Shown: piece by piece, positions 48,001-59,700 of the stretch | Layout of the letters: every line of letters begins with the position of its first letter | How positions within the stretch are numbered: position 1 is the first letter of the stretch | Source: Sciurus carolinensis | Lineage: Eukaryota; Chordata; Mammalia; Rodentia; Sciuridae | Assembly: GCF_902686445.1 (NCBI RefSeq) | Contig: NW_025920107.1 | Span: 1 to 64,000, forward strand | DNA: 64,000 nt | Direction of reading: 5' to 3' | Program-made: the position numbers and the translations under genes | Notes under the pieces: generated by a model | Seen by the model: the letters and a program-made list of their open reading frames with translations, nothing else | What the model was told of the DNA's origin: nothing | The model's database searches: none

Positions 48001-48790
48001 AAAAAAGAATCAATAACTCGGACAGATTCAAACTAAATAGCTTTCTCTCAGCAAAGGAAACTATCAGCAATGTGAAGAGAGAGCCTACAGAGTGGGAGAA
48101 AATCTTTGCCACTCATACTTCAGATAGAGCTCTAATTTCAAGAATATATAAAAACTCTACATGAAGGATACAAATAACCCAATCAACAAATGGGCTAAGG
48201 ATATGAACAGATGCTTCACAGAAGATCTATAAGCAATCAACAAACACATGAAAAAATGTTCACCATCTTTAGTAATAAAAGAAATGCAAATCAAAACTCC
48301 CCTAATATTCCATCTCAACCAATTAGAATGACAATTATCAAGAATACAAGCAACAACAGGTATTGGAGAGGATGTAGGGAAAGGGTACACTCATACACTG
48401 CTGGTCGGTTTGCAAATTAGTGCAGCCACTGTGGAAAGCAGTGTGGAGATTCCTTAGAAAACTTGGAATGGAACCACCATTTGACCCAGCTATCCCACTC
48501 CTCGGCCTATACCCAAAGAACTTAAAATCAGCATACTACAGAGATACAGCCACATCAATGTTCATAGCTGCTCAATTCACAATACCCAGATTGTGGAACC
48601 AACCTAGATGTCCTTCAATTGATGAATGGATAAAGAAACTGTGGTATATATATAATGGAATATTACTCAGTTATAAAGAATAATAAAATTATGTCATTTG
48701 CAGGCAAATGGATGAAATTGGAGAATATCATGCTAAGTGAGATAAGCCAATCTCAAAAAACCAAAGGACGAATGATCTTGCTGATAAGTG
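45008..48790 (+). pseudogene. Broken L1 ORF2 (L1-B)
   Basis: Endonuclease, reverse transcriptase and C-terminal region are all present but interrupted. The ATG at 45008 is followed by a stop within ten codons. Other lesions include a TAG at 46484-46486 and a TAA at 47070-47072, just two codons before the catalytic F-A-D-D (47076-47087), which is itself intact. Longest open pieces are 46746-46961, 47381-47650 and 48420-48683. The element could not retrotranspose. Confidence 0.9.
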
Positions 48791-49050
48791 AATGATGACA
48801 CATAATGGGGGTGGGAGGTGGGTAATAAGGGAGGAAGGAGGGACTGTATAGAGGGAAAATAGGGGTGGGAGGGGCAGGTGAAGGAAAAAATAACAGAATG
48901 AATCAATCACCATTATCCTATGTAAATGTATGATTACACAAATGGTATGCCATGTACAAACAGAAACAACATATATCCCATTTGTTTAAAATAAAATAAA
49001 TTTTAAAAATTCAGTTATCAATATATTAAAATCAATTAAATATTAAAAAA

Positions 49051-49065
49051 AAGAGGGCCTGGGTG
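49051..49065 (+). repeat. Target-site duplication, 3' copy (L1-B)
   Basis: aagagggcctgggtg, one mismatch from 42680-42694, directly after the A-run that closes L1-B. Confidence 0.8.
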
Positions 49066-49262
49066 CTACACCTCCAAGGTTTGCAGGTCCCCAGTACAGT
49101 GGCCTCCATGGGGTTCTGAAAGTCATCTCCTGGTGAAAGGAGACCTGGTCTCCCTTCTGCTCTGCCCCAGGAGCAGATCCTGAGTAGTGCAGCCCCATCA
49201 GTCCCTCTTCCCCGAATCGGCCCCTTGTCCTTCAGCCCCTGACTTCATAGACTTCCCCATAC

Positions 49263-49432
49263 CTGTGTCTTTTATCAGGGTCATCAACATCACCTCCCTG
49301 AGATAAAAAATGCTTTATTGCAGCTAAATTGCCAATCTTTACAGTCTCTTGGAATCTGTGAATCCTGCCCTCCAAGTGTAAGGCAACCAATTTCTTCCAG
49401 GCCGACTTCATCAGGAAGCCTTGTATACCCAT
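49263..49432 (-). CDS. Exon 1 of the ankyrin gene (coding part)
   Basis: The first in-frame ATG is at 49432-49430 (MGIQG). Fifty-six codons follow to the donor CACAG|GTATGG, ending with two codon bases that join exon 2 as Arg. The end reads 'LEGRIHRFQETVKIGNLAAI', 'KHFLSQGGDVDDPDKRH', matching the family's N-terminal cap: a GRIHRA-type helix, then a G-L-----L-----D-NDRDK stretch leading into the first ankyrin repeat. The frame is open further upstream (to 49474 at least) but without another ATG, so the true start is uncertain. The ~62-bp satellite array begins about 200 bp upstream, so no conserved promoter is visible. Confidence 0.8.
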
Positions 49433-49629
49433 TCCCCTGGGGGCTTCCTCAGTCTCTGACTTAATCCTCCCCAACAGAAGGAATCACTGTCAAGTACCCT
49501 AACTGGACAGTTACTGTCAACAGTGGAATAGCTGTTGCCAAGAAACCCCATAAACACAACTGCCAGCAGTGGAATGTGATGGTCAGCAATGATGGGCTCC
49601 AGGAGGGCTTGCCACCACACCATCTTATA

Positions 49630-50742
49630 TCACTTTTACATTATCATATGGAGAATTTATTAATATTAAAATCCACAGAAGATCTGAAATATCATATCGG
49701 TTTAAAATACAGATAATATATTAGTATTAATGCCACAGTGCACTTATTTTATCAGTTAATGATATATGTGGATATTATATTATTATTTAAAAGATACAGG
49801 GAGCAATCATATTAATAATAAATGATATTTTAACCTTTATCATATTAGAATTAAAGGGCACAATTTATATATGATATTATTTTGTGATCAATTGCTATGG
49901 ATATAATATGCTTGTCATATCATATTAAAGGCTACAAGGCACCTGACACATGAATTCTTCATGGGTCATGGGAAAAGCCTACCAGTCCTAAAGGACACAG
50001 GGAAGCTTCTTGGTTAAGTTTTGATATTACAACATGTACAACACAGCAAAATTAAATACCCAAATATATCAATTTTATCACTTTTTCAAGGTATAATTTG
50101 GATCTCTTTTCAGCTCTAAAGTCCAAAAGGCAGCTATTTTATCAGTTATAGATGCTATGAAATGGTATCTAGTCAGTATTGAAGGCCACAATGCATTTCT
50201 GACATTAGTTTAAACACCATTAGGAGGATAATTTACTAATTTGGAAAGCCCCAGGGAGCTGTAACATCAATTTCAATTTTCAAATACAGATATCCTAGTA
50301 GTATTAATGCCACAGGACAGTTAGAATATGAGAATTGAAGCTCTATGTGAATGTTAGATTATTACTAAAAGCCTGCAGGGAATGATTAGTAACAAATGCC
50401 ACCATATGGTTATCATATTAACATTAAAGGCCACACTATATATGATGTTATATGATCTGCATGAATACAAGTGACATTAAAAACTAATGACCACAGGGAA
50501 TACCACCTGGATTTTCTGTCTCATGTAAAAGGCCACAAGGTTGCCCCATTATCAGTTTTTAAAGCTATAATATGGATACCATGTCTGTATTGAAGGCCAC
50601 AAAGCAGTTTCTTTATCAGTTTTCAATGCTACAACATGGATTTCAAATGAGTACTTAAGTCCACAGGTCACCTATTTTATCATTTTTACATGCTACAATA
50701 TGGAAAACATCTTAATATGCAAGGCCACCAAGCAGCAATTTT
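49630..50742 (+). repeat. ~62-bp satellite-like tandem array, block 1
   Basis: Imperfect tandem units containing 'aaggccacagggca', 'gctattatattag', 'ttttagatgcta' and 'tatggatatcatatta' in that order, repeating about every 62 bases. Units are diverged. The block ends where the antisense L1-C is inserted. Confidence 0.85.
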
Positions 50743-50752
50743 ATCAAGTTTT
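50743..50752 (+). repeat. Target-site duplication, left copy (L1-C)
   Basis: atcaagtttt, repeated at 51859-51868. The uninterrupted paralogous sequence at 54936-54945 contains it once, which confirms the insertion. Confidence 0.85.
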
Positions 50753-50951
50753 TTTTAAATTTTATTGTAAACAAATGGGATGCATGTTGTTTCTCTGTTT
50801 GTACATGGAGTAAAGGCATACCATTTGTGTAATCATAAATTTACATAGAGTAATGCTGTTTGATTCATTTTGTTATTTTTTCCCTTCCCCCACCCCTCCC
50901 ACCACTCTTTTCCCTCTATACAGTCCTTCCTTCCTCCATTCTTGCCCCCCT

Positions 50952-50985
50952 CCCTAACCCTAACTCTAAACCTAACACTAACCCC
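50952..50985 (-). repeat. Telomere-like motifs in L1-C 3' UTR
   Basis: CCCTAA-type repeats (ccctaaccctaactctaaac, then ctaacactaacccc), the reverse complement of the motif in L1-A at 7567-7598. Confidence 0.75.
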
Positions 50986-51031
50986 TCCCACCCCCCATTA
51001 TGTGTCATCATCCACTTATTAGCAATATCAT

Positions 51032-51858
51032 TCATCCTTTGGTTTTTTGAGATTGGCTTATCTCACTTAGCATGATATTCTCCAATTTCATCCATTTGCC
51101 TGCAAATGACATAATTTTATCATTCTTTATGGCTGAGTAATATTCCATTGTATATATATACCACAGTTTCTTTATCCATTCATCAATTGAAGTACATCTA
51201 GGTTGGTTCCACACTCTGGCTATTGTGAACTGAGCAGCTATGAACATTCATGTGGCTGTATCTCTGTAATATGCTGATTTTAAGTCCTTTGGGTATAGGC
51301 CAAGGAGTGGGATAGCTGGGTCAAATGGTGGTTCCATTCCAAGTTTTCTAAGGAGTCTCCACACTGCTTTCCAGAGTGGCTGCACTAATTTGCAGCCCCA
51401 CCAGTAATGTATGAGTGTACCTTTCTCCCCACATCCTCGCCAACACCTGTTGTAGGTTGTATTCTTGATAATCGCCATTCTAATTGGGATGAGATGGAAT
51501 CTTAGGGTGGTTTTGATTTGCATTTCTCTTATTACTAGAGATGTTGAACATTTTTCCATATGTTTGTTGATTGCTTGTAGATCTTCTTCTGTGAAGTGTC
51601 TATTCATTTCCTTAGCCCATTTGTCGATTGGATTATTTGCATTCTTGGTGTAGAGTTTTTTGAGTTCTTTATAAATTCTGGAGACTAGTGCTCTATCTGA
51701 AGTATGATTGGCAAAGATTTTCTCCCACTCTGTAGGCTCTTTCTTTGCATTGCTGATAGTTTCCTTTGCTGAGAGAAAGCTTTTTAGTTTCAATCTATCC
51801 CAGTTGTTGATTCTTGCTTTTATTTCTTGTGCTATGGGAGTCCTGTTGAGGAAGTCTG
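51032..51858 (-). pseudogene. C-terminal ORF2 fragment of L1-C
   Basis: Open on the minus strand from the truncation to 51248 ('[20 protein letters not shown]', '[20 protein letters not shown]'). A TGA at about 51250-51248 replaces the Ser of the TSMFIAAQ stretch, after which the same frame continues to 51032. It has no catalytic domain. Confidence 0.88.
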
Positions 51859-52270
51859 ATCAAGTTTTGATACTATAATATGGACATCATGTTCCCAGTA
51901 AGGTCACAGGCATGCAAAATGGATTATCATTTTCTACAAATGCACAAGGCAGCCTTTACATTAGATTTGAATGTTATAGTATGGCTAGCATAACATAAAA
52001 GGTCACAGGGAAGCATTGATATTAATTTTATATGCTACATTGTGATATCAAAATAGTTTTATAACCAGAATAAGTTATATTAATTTTACTTCCTAAACTA
52101 TGGATATTTTATTATGTTATTATTAAAGGGCATATTGCAGCTGTTACATTAGCATCTATGTATTAGCAAATATCAAACTGTGATTTAAAGTCATTAGTTT
52201 GGTTAACCAAATGTATGCATGTGATTAAAATGCAACATTGCTATGATTGTAATTCCATCAGAAAATTATT
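51859..52270 (+). repeat. ~62-bp satellite-like array, block 1 continued
   Basis: Units resume after L1-C ('caagttttgatactataata' ...). Bases 51862-52160 are closely similar to 54939-55235, a local duplication inside the array. Periodicity fades by about 52.27 kb. Confidence 0.8.
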
Positions 52271-52872
52271 AAACTGCAATTAAAACATAAACAAGTCCTA
52301 TGTGTCCACTAGGAATCTCCTCAGCTCATTACTTTAACAGGTTCTGAAAACTAGTTTTTATTAAATACACTCTTTCATATTTCTCAGCTCTCACATTTCA
52401 TTTTTTACATTTTATTTGTTAAATGAAAGAAAAAAACAAGGGGGGCATTGTTAAAAAAATGTTGTGTCCCTTTCCCAATGTAATTCTTAAAAGTGTACCA
52501 GCAGGTGTCATATCCATATTGCTGTATAGAGACTGATATGGTAAAATGAAAAAAATAAAGTAAAACATCTTTTTGTAGTTTTAAATTACAAAGTTTCAGC
52601 AACACATTAATGACTGATGAGCTTAACCCTGTTTTCATGATTCATAAATTAGCTTATAAATTAATCTTAAAATCCAGCAGTATGTAAATGTGGCTTTCCC
52701 TCAATACAAAATTAGATATGATCACATTTTAAAGATATTTTAGAGCAGATGTCAAGATGTTAAAATCATAAAATTTCCAAAATGTAACTAGAAAAACAGT
52801 TGTTTTATTTAATGTGTACATATAAACCAAATTCCTAGCAGTCTTTTTTCCTACCCACATTTTAAAAAACAC
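52271..52872. other. Non-repetitive AT-rich spacer inside the array
   Basis: No exon or known repeat recognised between the two satellite blocks here. Confidence 0.5.
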
Positions 52873-52975
52873 CTTGAGACTGGGATGTAGCTCAGCAGTA
52901 GAGCACCTACCCACTCTCCTGAATAGCTAGATGGTGCACCCAATACTGCAAAAAATTAAATAAAATAAATGCCTT
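52873..52975 (+). repeat. ID-type SINE
   Basis: 'gagactgggatgtagctcag', 'cagtagagcaccta', a short extra segment, then 'caatactgcaaaaaattaaa' with an (AAAT)-rich tail. Confidence 0.8.
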
Positions 52976-53593
52976 GCTGTTTTTTCTAACCATAAGTTAT
53001 GTAAGAAGGAAATCAAAACTCTAAAATATTTCACCCATCCTATCACAGAACATGCCTTAAAAGAATCTTCACCAACAATATCTGCATTTCTATTTTTATT
53101 TAACATTAAAGTGCTTGTTGTTTAATATCAATCATCTTCTCAGGCAACTGTGGCATCCTGTAATCTAAGCTTCAATAAATCTTCATTACGATAAAAGATC
53201 TTGTAAGAAAATCTGACTCTAACTGTGGTGTGGTAATAGAGGTAGGTCTGGCTGACTTCAAAAGATTGAAATACAAAAGGCTATTTCATTGAAGCAAATG
53301 GGAAGCCTTGAATTGTTTTGTTTGACGGGAGTGAGGTCCCACTAGCAATTAGGGTGTTGAGGTTTCACTTCCAGACAGCCAGTTTGAGAGAATGCATCAT
53401 CTATCTTGCTGCCTAGAACACCACAGGGTCATCTTCAAACTGGCCTAGTAGTGAAGGAACTTATGGTTCCTCCTTTCTATGCTACATCTTCACCCTTAAA
53501 ATAACAATCTACTAAGTTAAAGAAAAAATAGTAAAGTATGACTTCAAATTTTAACCTTCAAACACACAAAGTTCTTTGCAAAAATCAAAGTAT

Positions 53594-53715
53594 AGGGGCT
53601 AGGGTTGTGACTCAGTGGCAGAGTGCTTGCCTAGTATGTGTAAGACCCTGGTTTCCATTTTCAGCACCATACATTAATAAATAAATAAAAATAAAGATCC
53701 AGTGTCAACAAAAAT
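53594..53715 (+). repeat. ID-type SINE with extended tail
   Basis: 'ggggctagggttgtgactca', 'gagtgcttgcctagtatgtg', 'cagcaccat', then a (TAAA)n stretch and the 'gatccagtgtcaac' tail extension. Confidence 0.88.
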
Positions 53716-53775
53716 GGATAAATATTATTAGGAGTTTTACTACTGTCATTTTTATTCATGCAAAAGATATCATGA

Positions 53776-53880
53776 GGGCTGAGGGTGTAGCTCAGTGGTA
53801 GACTACTTGCCTAATACACATGAGGCCCTGGGTTTGATTCCCAGCACCACAAAAAAATAAAATAAATAAAAAATTATGAA
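53776..53880 (+). repeat. ID-type SINE
   Basis: 'gggctgagggtgtagctcag', 'ccctgggtttgattcccagc', A-rich tail. Well preserved. Confidence 0.9.
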
Positions 53881-54106
53881 TCTACTTTTTTCCACATTTG
53901 CCTTTTTATTTGTTGTATATGATTCTGATGCTTCCTTATTCATTCTGTAACTATTATACACTTGAACTGTTTCTGGTTGTTAATAATATATTACACCACT
54001 ATTTTTATAGAAATGCTTTTTCTACCTTCAGAATAGATAAATAAAATGAATTGCTATGCAACAGATAAAATCAAAAAGATTAAAAATCATGATATTAGTA
54101 ATATTA

Positions 54107-54295
54107 GCTGGGCATGGTGACACACACCTGTAATCCCAGTCACTCAGCAGGCTGAGGCAAAAGGATTACAAGTTCAAGGTCAGCCTCAGCAATTTAGGAA
54201 ACCCTGCCTCAAAATAAACAAGTAAAAACAGGTAGAGGTATAGCACAGTGGTACATTGTCCCTGGGTTCAATTTCCAGTAGTGTAGCTGGAAAAA
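54107..54295 (+). repeat. B1-dID/MEN-type SINE
   Basis: 'agctgggcatggtgacacac', 'ctgtaatcccagtcactcag', then an ID half 'tatagcacagtggtacattg', 'ccctgggttcaatttccag'. Confidence 0.9.
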
Positions 54296-54329
54296 GAGAA
54301 GAGATCTCATTAAGAAGATATCATGTAGA

Positions 54330-54515
54330 ACCCATGCAGTGGCACATGCCTGTAATCCCAGTCACTTGAGAGGCTGAGGAAGGAGAATTAAAAATTTGAA
54401 GGCCAACCTCATCAACATAGTGAGATCCTGTCTCAGAATGAAAAATAAAAAGTGTTGGGGATGTAGCTCAGTGGTAGAGAACACTGTGTTTAATCCCCAG
54501 TACCAAAAAAAAAAT
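54330..54515 (+). repeat. B1-dID/MEN-type SINE
   Basis: B1 half 'ggcacatgcctgtaatccca' and 'gagatcctgtctcagaatga', then ID half 'gttggggatgtagctcagtg' and 'ttaatccccagtacc' with an A-tail. Confidence 0.9.
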
Positions 54516-54589
54516 CATAGAACTCAACACTAAAATTGGCAAATTATATTCTACTTAAGTTTTACTTAGTAAACATGACTTACAAATGT

Positions 54590-54785
54590 TTCTAGCTGGT
54601 CATGGTGGTACTTGGTGGAAAACTCAGTGACTCAGGAAGCTGAGGCAGATGTATTCCAAGTTCAAGGTCAGACTGGGCAATTTAGGGAGCTCCTATCTAA
54701 AACAAGAATTAATAGAGATCAGGGTTGGGGAAGCAGCTCAGTGGTAGGGCACTGACCTAATTGGTGATTCACCCACTACCTACCT
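54590..54785 (+). repeat. B1-dID/MEN-type SINE
   Basis: 'tagctggtcatggtggtact', 'gactcaggaagctgaggcag', then an ID half 'ggttggggaagcagctcagt', 'ggtagggcactgacc'. The end is truncated or diverged. Confidence 0.85.
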
Positions 54786-54938
54786 CTTATCTTGCTAGAA
54801 GCATAAGCTCCATGAAGGGTCTTTATTAGATACTTCCCTGCTCTTTAGAGTGCCTGAAATAGAGCCTGTTAAATGCCTTCCAAATACATGTAAAGATTTG
54901 GCAAGCAGAGTGGATATTGACAAGGCAGCAATTTTATC

Positions 54939-55235
54939 AAGTTTTGATACTATAATATGGACATCATGTTCCCAATAAGGCCATAGGCATGTAAAATGGA
55001 TTATCATTTTCTACAAATGCACAAGGCAGACTTTATATTAGATTTGGATGTTATACTATGGATATCATATTAACATAAAAGGCCACAGGGAAGCAACAAT
55101 ATTAATTTTACATGCTACATAGTGATATCAAAATAGTATTATAACCCAAATAAGTTATATTAATTTTACTTGCTAAACTATGGATATTTTATTATGTTAT
55201 TATTAAATGGCATGTGGCAGCTATTATATTAGCTT
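54939..55235 (+). repeat. Paralogous copy of 51862-52160 (empty L1-C site)
   Basis: Same order of satellite units as 51862-52160 with scattered substitutions, including the shared 'acatcatgttccca' and 'caaatgcacaaggcag'. The left flank (54921-54945) also matches 50722-50752, so this copy shows the site before L1-C inserted. Confidence 0.85.
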
Positions 55236-56579
55236 TAGGTGGTTATTAGCATTAAAAACCACAGGTCATATATTAAATTAGTTTCTTTTCTTATAGTATG
55301 GACATGACATTAATAATTAAGCACAGTACACATGAAACATGTATTCTCATTTTAGTGTGAAAGGCTGCAGGGTAGCTATTTCATTAGTTTTGGATGCTAT
55401 GTCATGTATGTTATATTAACATTAAAGGCTACAGGTAATATAGCATATTAATTTTACATGCTATACTATGGATATCTTGATAATAGTAAAACTACAGGGC
55501 AGTTATTAAATTTACATGCTATGGTATGGATATTATTTCAATATTAACAACCAAAGGTTAGCATTTATGTCTCTCTTAGATGCTGCAGTATGGATAGTTT
55601 ATTAATAATAAAGTTCACAGGGCAGCTAAAGTATTAGCTTTAGAGTTTATACAATGGATAATATGTTAGCATTAAAGACAACAATGCAGTTACTATATTA
55701 CTTAAGAATATATACATTACATAAGTATTAAGATCCAGTAGACTGATATTTTATTACTTGTAGATGCCATAGTTTGCATATCATGTAAGTGTTACAGGTC
55801 ACAAGGGAGCAATTACATTATTTTAGATTGGCTACCATATTAATATGGTCATAGGCAAGCTATTATATTAACTCTAAATGCAATAGAATGGATGTACTAT
55901 ATAGTATAGTATTAAAAGATCACAGGGCAGCTACTATTTCATGTTCAGGGAGCACGTTTTGATACATTTTTAATATTAAAGGCCACAATACACTGTAATA
56001 TTAGTTTTAGAGGTCACATTGTAGATATAATATTAATATTAAATGCCACAGGATAGCTATGATATGCTACCTTATGCATATTGCATTAGTCATAATGGCA
56101 ACAGGACAGCTGTTTTATGAGTTTTAGATGCTACTGTATAGATATTATGTAGCATTAAAAGGCCACAAGGCAGCTATTTCTTCAGCTTTTAAGGTCACAA
56201 TATGTATTCATACTAATATTAAATGCCACAGGGCATCTCTTACAGTATTTTAAGATGCTATAGTACACATATTTCATTAGTATTATAGTCCTACATTTTG
56301 TTATTGTGTTTGTTAAAATGCTATAATGTGGATATTATATTAGTATTTAAGTCCACAGGACAGCTATTATACTAATATTCAATGATATAGTACTTATATC
56401 ATGCTAGTATAATGTCCTGAGTACCTACTATATTAATTGTAGATACTATGTTATGAATATAAAATTAATATTAAAGACTATAGGGCAGCTATCATATCAC
56501 TATTAGATGGTATAGATTGTATATTATATTAGTATTAAAGGTCACAGTGTGGCTATAATATTGGTTTTAAAAGAATACA

Positions 56580-56792
56580 GCAGGGTTGGATGCAGTGGCA
56601 CAGGTCTGTAACCACAGTGGCTCAGGAGGCTAAGGCAGGAGGATCACAAGTTCAAAGTCAGCCTCAGCAACTTAGCTAAGTCCTAAATAACTTCACAAGA
56701 CCCTGTTTCAAAAAAAAAAGAATAATAAACAAAAAAGAGCAAAAAATGTGGTTCAGGGGTTCAATTCCTGGTAACAAAAACCAAAAAGGTAC
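56580..56792 (+). repeat. B1-dID/MEN-type SINE inside the satellite
   Basis: 'cagggttggatgcagtggca', 'ctcaggaggctaaggcagga', then a short ID half 'aaaaatgtggttcaggggtt', 'caattcctggtaac'. Confidence 0.88.
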
Positions 56793-59700
56793 AAAGGAAA
56801 ACCATTCTTTATTATAGATGGTTATGTTAATATTAAAAATCACAGTTCAGTCATGATGCTATAGTATAAATGTTATATTAATACTGAAGTCCATATGACA
56901 GTTATCACATTAGTTTAAGAAGTATATTACATATTATTTAAAGCCACAGAGCAGATATTGGATCATATGGTTATACATTGATTTTATATTAATATTAAAG
57001 GCCACAGGACAGCTAATACATTAGTACAAGATGCTGTAGTATACTTGTTATATTAATACTAAAGGCCAAAGTTCAACTATTATATGAGCTGTGTTATTGC
57101 ATCAATATTAATTTAATGCAAAGGCCAGAAGACAGCCATTATATTAATTTTCAATGTTGTTCTGTGTGTACAATATTAGTATAAAAAGAGATACGGCAGC
57201 TATTATATTAATTTTAGATAGCAAAGCATGGGTATTACATTGATGTTAAAGGTCAAAGACAGCTGTTTCATCATTTTGAGGTACTAATGTCTGGCTACAT
57301 ATTACTATTAAAGGCCACAGGACATATATTAGTGTAAAGTTCTGTAGTATGCCTACTATATCCATATTAAAACTACAGGGCAGTTGTTATATTTATTTTA
57401 GATGTAATAGTATGGACATTATATTAGTATTGAAGGTCACAACACAGCTATTCTACTAGTGTTAAATGTGACAATATGCATGTATTAATGTTAAAGGTCA
57501 CAGAGCAGCTATCAATTTTCCATGATGTAATATGGATATCATATCAAGAATAAGAGCCAGAGGGCAGTTGCTATATTAGATTTAGAGGCCAGAGAATGGA
57601 TATTTGACTAACATTGAAGTCTTGCAGCAATTATATTAGTTTCAGATGCTATTCTATGAAGATTATATTAATATTAAGAGGCACAGAGACACTATTACAT
57701 TAGTTTCACATGCTATAATAAGAATATTACATTAGCATTAAAGGCCACAGGGAAGCTATTAATTTTAGATGCTGCAGTATGGATTTAAATTAATAATGAG
57801 AGCCACAGGACAGATATTATGCTACTTTTACACTGTACAGTAAACATGTTATATTAATATTAAAGTTCAAATATCAGCTATTATGCTAGCCTTGGATACA
57901 ATAATATGGATATCATATTAGGATATAAGGTTATAGGACATATATTACATTAGTTTAAACTGTTTAAATAGCGATATTACATTAAATAAAGGCTACATAT
58001 GACATTTTATGTTAGGTTTTAATTCTATAGCATGGATAGTACATTAATATCAAAGGTCCAATACATCCATTGCATTAGTTTAAGGTGCTGTAATACAGAT
58101 ATTACATTACTATTCATAGCCACAGGGCAGATATTCTATTTGCTTGAATATTAGGTATGGATATTATTTTTCTACAAAAGGATACAGGTCAGTTATTACA
58201 ATAGTTTTGGATTTTATAGCATGGATATTGTTTGAATGTTAATAGTCACAGGACAGCTATTATGTTAATTTTAGATGCTATATTATGGATATTATATAAA
58301 TATAAAAGACCACGGGACAGGTATTGTACTAATTTTAAAGAATGCAATACATTTCTCATATTAACATTAAAGGCCACAAGTCATCCCTTATACTAGTTTT
58401 AGATCCTATAGCATGGATATAATATTAGTACTAAGGGCAAAGGATATAGATGGTATTAAGATGTCATATTATAAATATTATATTGATGTTTAAGTCCACA
58501 GTGAACCTATTATATTAGGTAGACATGCTATCATATTGGATATGAAGTTAACATTAAAGAACACATGGCATCTATTATGCTAACTTGAGAAGCTGTAGGA
58601 TACATAGCCTGTTAGTTTCAAGGTCACATCCAGCTAATATATTAGTATGAGATTCTGTAGTCTGGCTATTACAGATTATCAAGGGTCACTGGTCAGCTAT
58701 TACATCAGTTTAGTTATAGAGGCTTCGTAATGGATATCACATAAGTATTAAGGGCTGCAGGGTAGTTATTATATTCACATTAGACATTTCAGAATGGACA
58801 TCATATTAGTTAGAGGCAAATATATTGGATGTCAGTGTTACTGATGGACATTACATTAGTAGTAAAGGACACAGGGGCATCTATTAGATTAGATGAGATG
58901 AAACAGTTTGTATAGTACATTAATTTTAAGGTCCACAGGACCTTAGACTGAAAGAGTACATTACGTATATATTACTACTGTAAAAGATAGCAAAGCAGCT
59001 ATTATATTAGTATTAGATGCTAATTAGATGGATACTTAGTTCATATAAATGCCACAACACACCTCTTATATTAATCTTTGATACTATGGAATGAATATTA
59101 TAATACTTTTAAAGCCACAGAACAACTATTACATTAGTTTTAAATGGCACAGGATGGACATCTTTAGTATTATAGACCAAATAATATAATACCTATTCTA
59201 TTAGCTTTAGATTTTAGAGAATGGATATGATTAGTATTAAAGATCACAGAGCATCCATTATAATATTTTGGTACCACAGTGCATCTCAATTAGTATTGAA
59301 GGTCATATGGAAGCTATCATACTAGTTTTAGAGGCCACAATATACATACTATATTAGTATGAAAGGCCACATAGCAGCTATAACAGCAGTTTTTGATGCT
59401 GTAGTATGGATATTATATTACCATTAAAGGTCACAGGACAACTATTATACTAGTTTCTGGGAACATGTTATTGCTATTATATTAAAGTTAAAGGCATCAG
59501 GGAAGTTATTATACTAGTTTTAGATGCTATGGTATGGATATCATATGCTTATCATAGGTCACATGGAAGTTATTTTATTAGTTTTAGATGCTACACTATG
59601 GATATTATATTAGCACTAAGTCAGGTATTATATTGAATTTAGATGCTCTAAATTATATTGAATTTAGATGGGCAGCATATTATTATTAAAGTCCAAAGAC

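Larger units (their letters stand above)
42695..49050 (+). mobile_element. L1-B: nearly full-length LINE-1 in intron 1
   Basis: About 6.35 kb flanked by a 14/15-bp target duplication. Order: GC-rich 5' UTR with repeated ~50-bp motifs (42.7-43.3 kb), T-rich 5' UTR (43.4-43.9 kb), ORF1 (about 43931-44950), ORF2 (about 45008-48790), G-rich 3' UTR (48.80-48.90 kb), A-rich end near 48.99 kb. A further ~50 A/T-rich bases and a second A-run precede the duplication. Both ORFs are broken. It lies antisense to the ankyrin gene and makes up most of intron 1. Confidence 0.92.
13416..49432 (-). pseudogene. Ankyrin-repeat gene, ANKRD26/POTE/ANKRD7-like, probably non-functional
   Basis: A multi-exon minus-strand gene recognised from ankyrin-repeat exons. 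If exon 3 is read at its usual 58-codon size, exons 1-5 give about 235 residues with roughly five ankyrin repeats ('DGNTPL', 'NETTLHLA', 'NGRTPLLLA'). The family (ANKRD26, ANKRD7, POTE, ANKRD36) places this N-terminal ankyrin domain before long linkers and coiled coils. Phases: exon 1 ends with 2 codon bases, exon 2 runs 1 to 0, exon 4 runs 0 to 2, exon 5 runs 1 to 2, exon 6 runs 1 to 1, exon 7 starts with 2, exon 8 runs 0 to 1, exon 9 starts with 2. That agreement supports the model. Lesions: exon 3 donor offset by one base, TAA in exon 6, TAG in exon 7, GT missing at the exon 8 donor. No coiled-coil exons are visible before the window edge. The 5' flank is satellite DNA and no promoter is evident. 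The alternative is a shortened ankyrin-only transcript from exons 1-5. Confidence 0.75.
50753..51858 (-). mobile_element. L1-C: 5'-truncated antisense L1 in the satellite
   Basis: A 1.1-kb L1 3' end on the minus strand: poly-A (T-run at 50749-50756), a C-rich 3' UTR complement with telomere-like motifs, then the end of ORF2. Truncation point is at 51858. The insertion site is confirmed by the empty paralogous copy at 54.93 kb. It is one of the least mutated L1s here. Confidence 0.93.
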
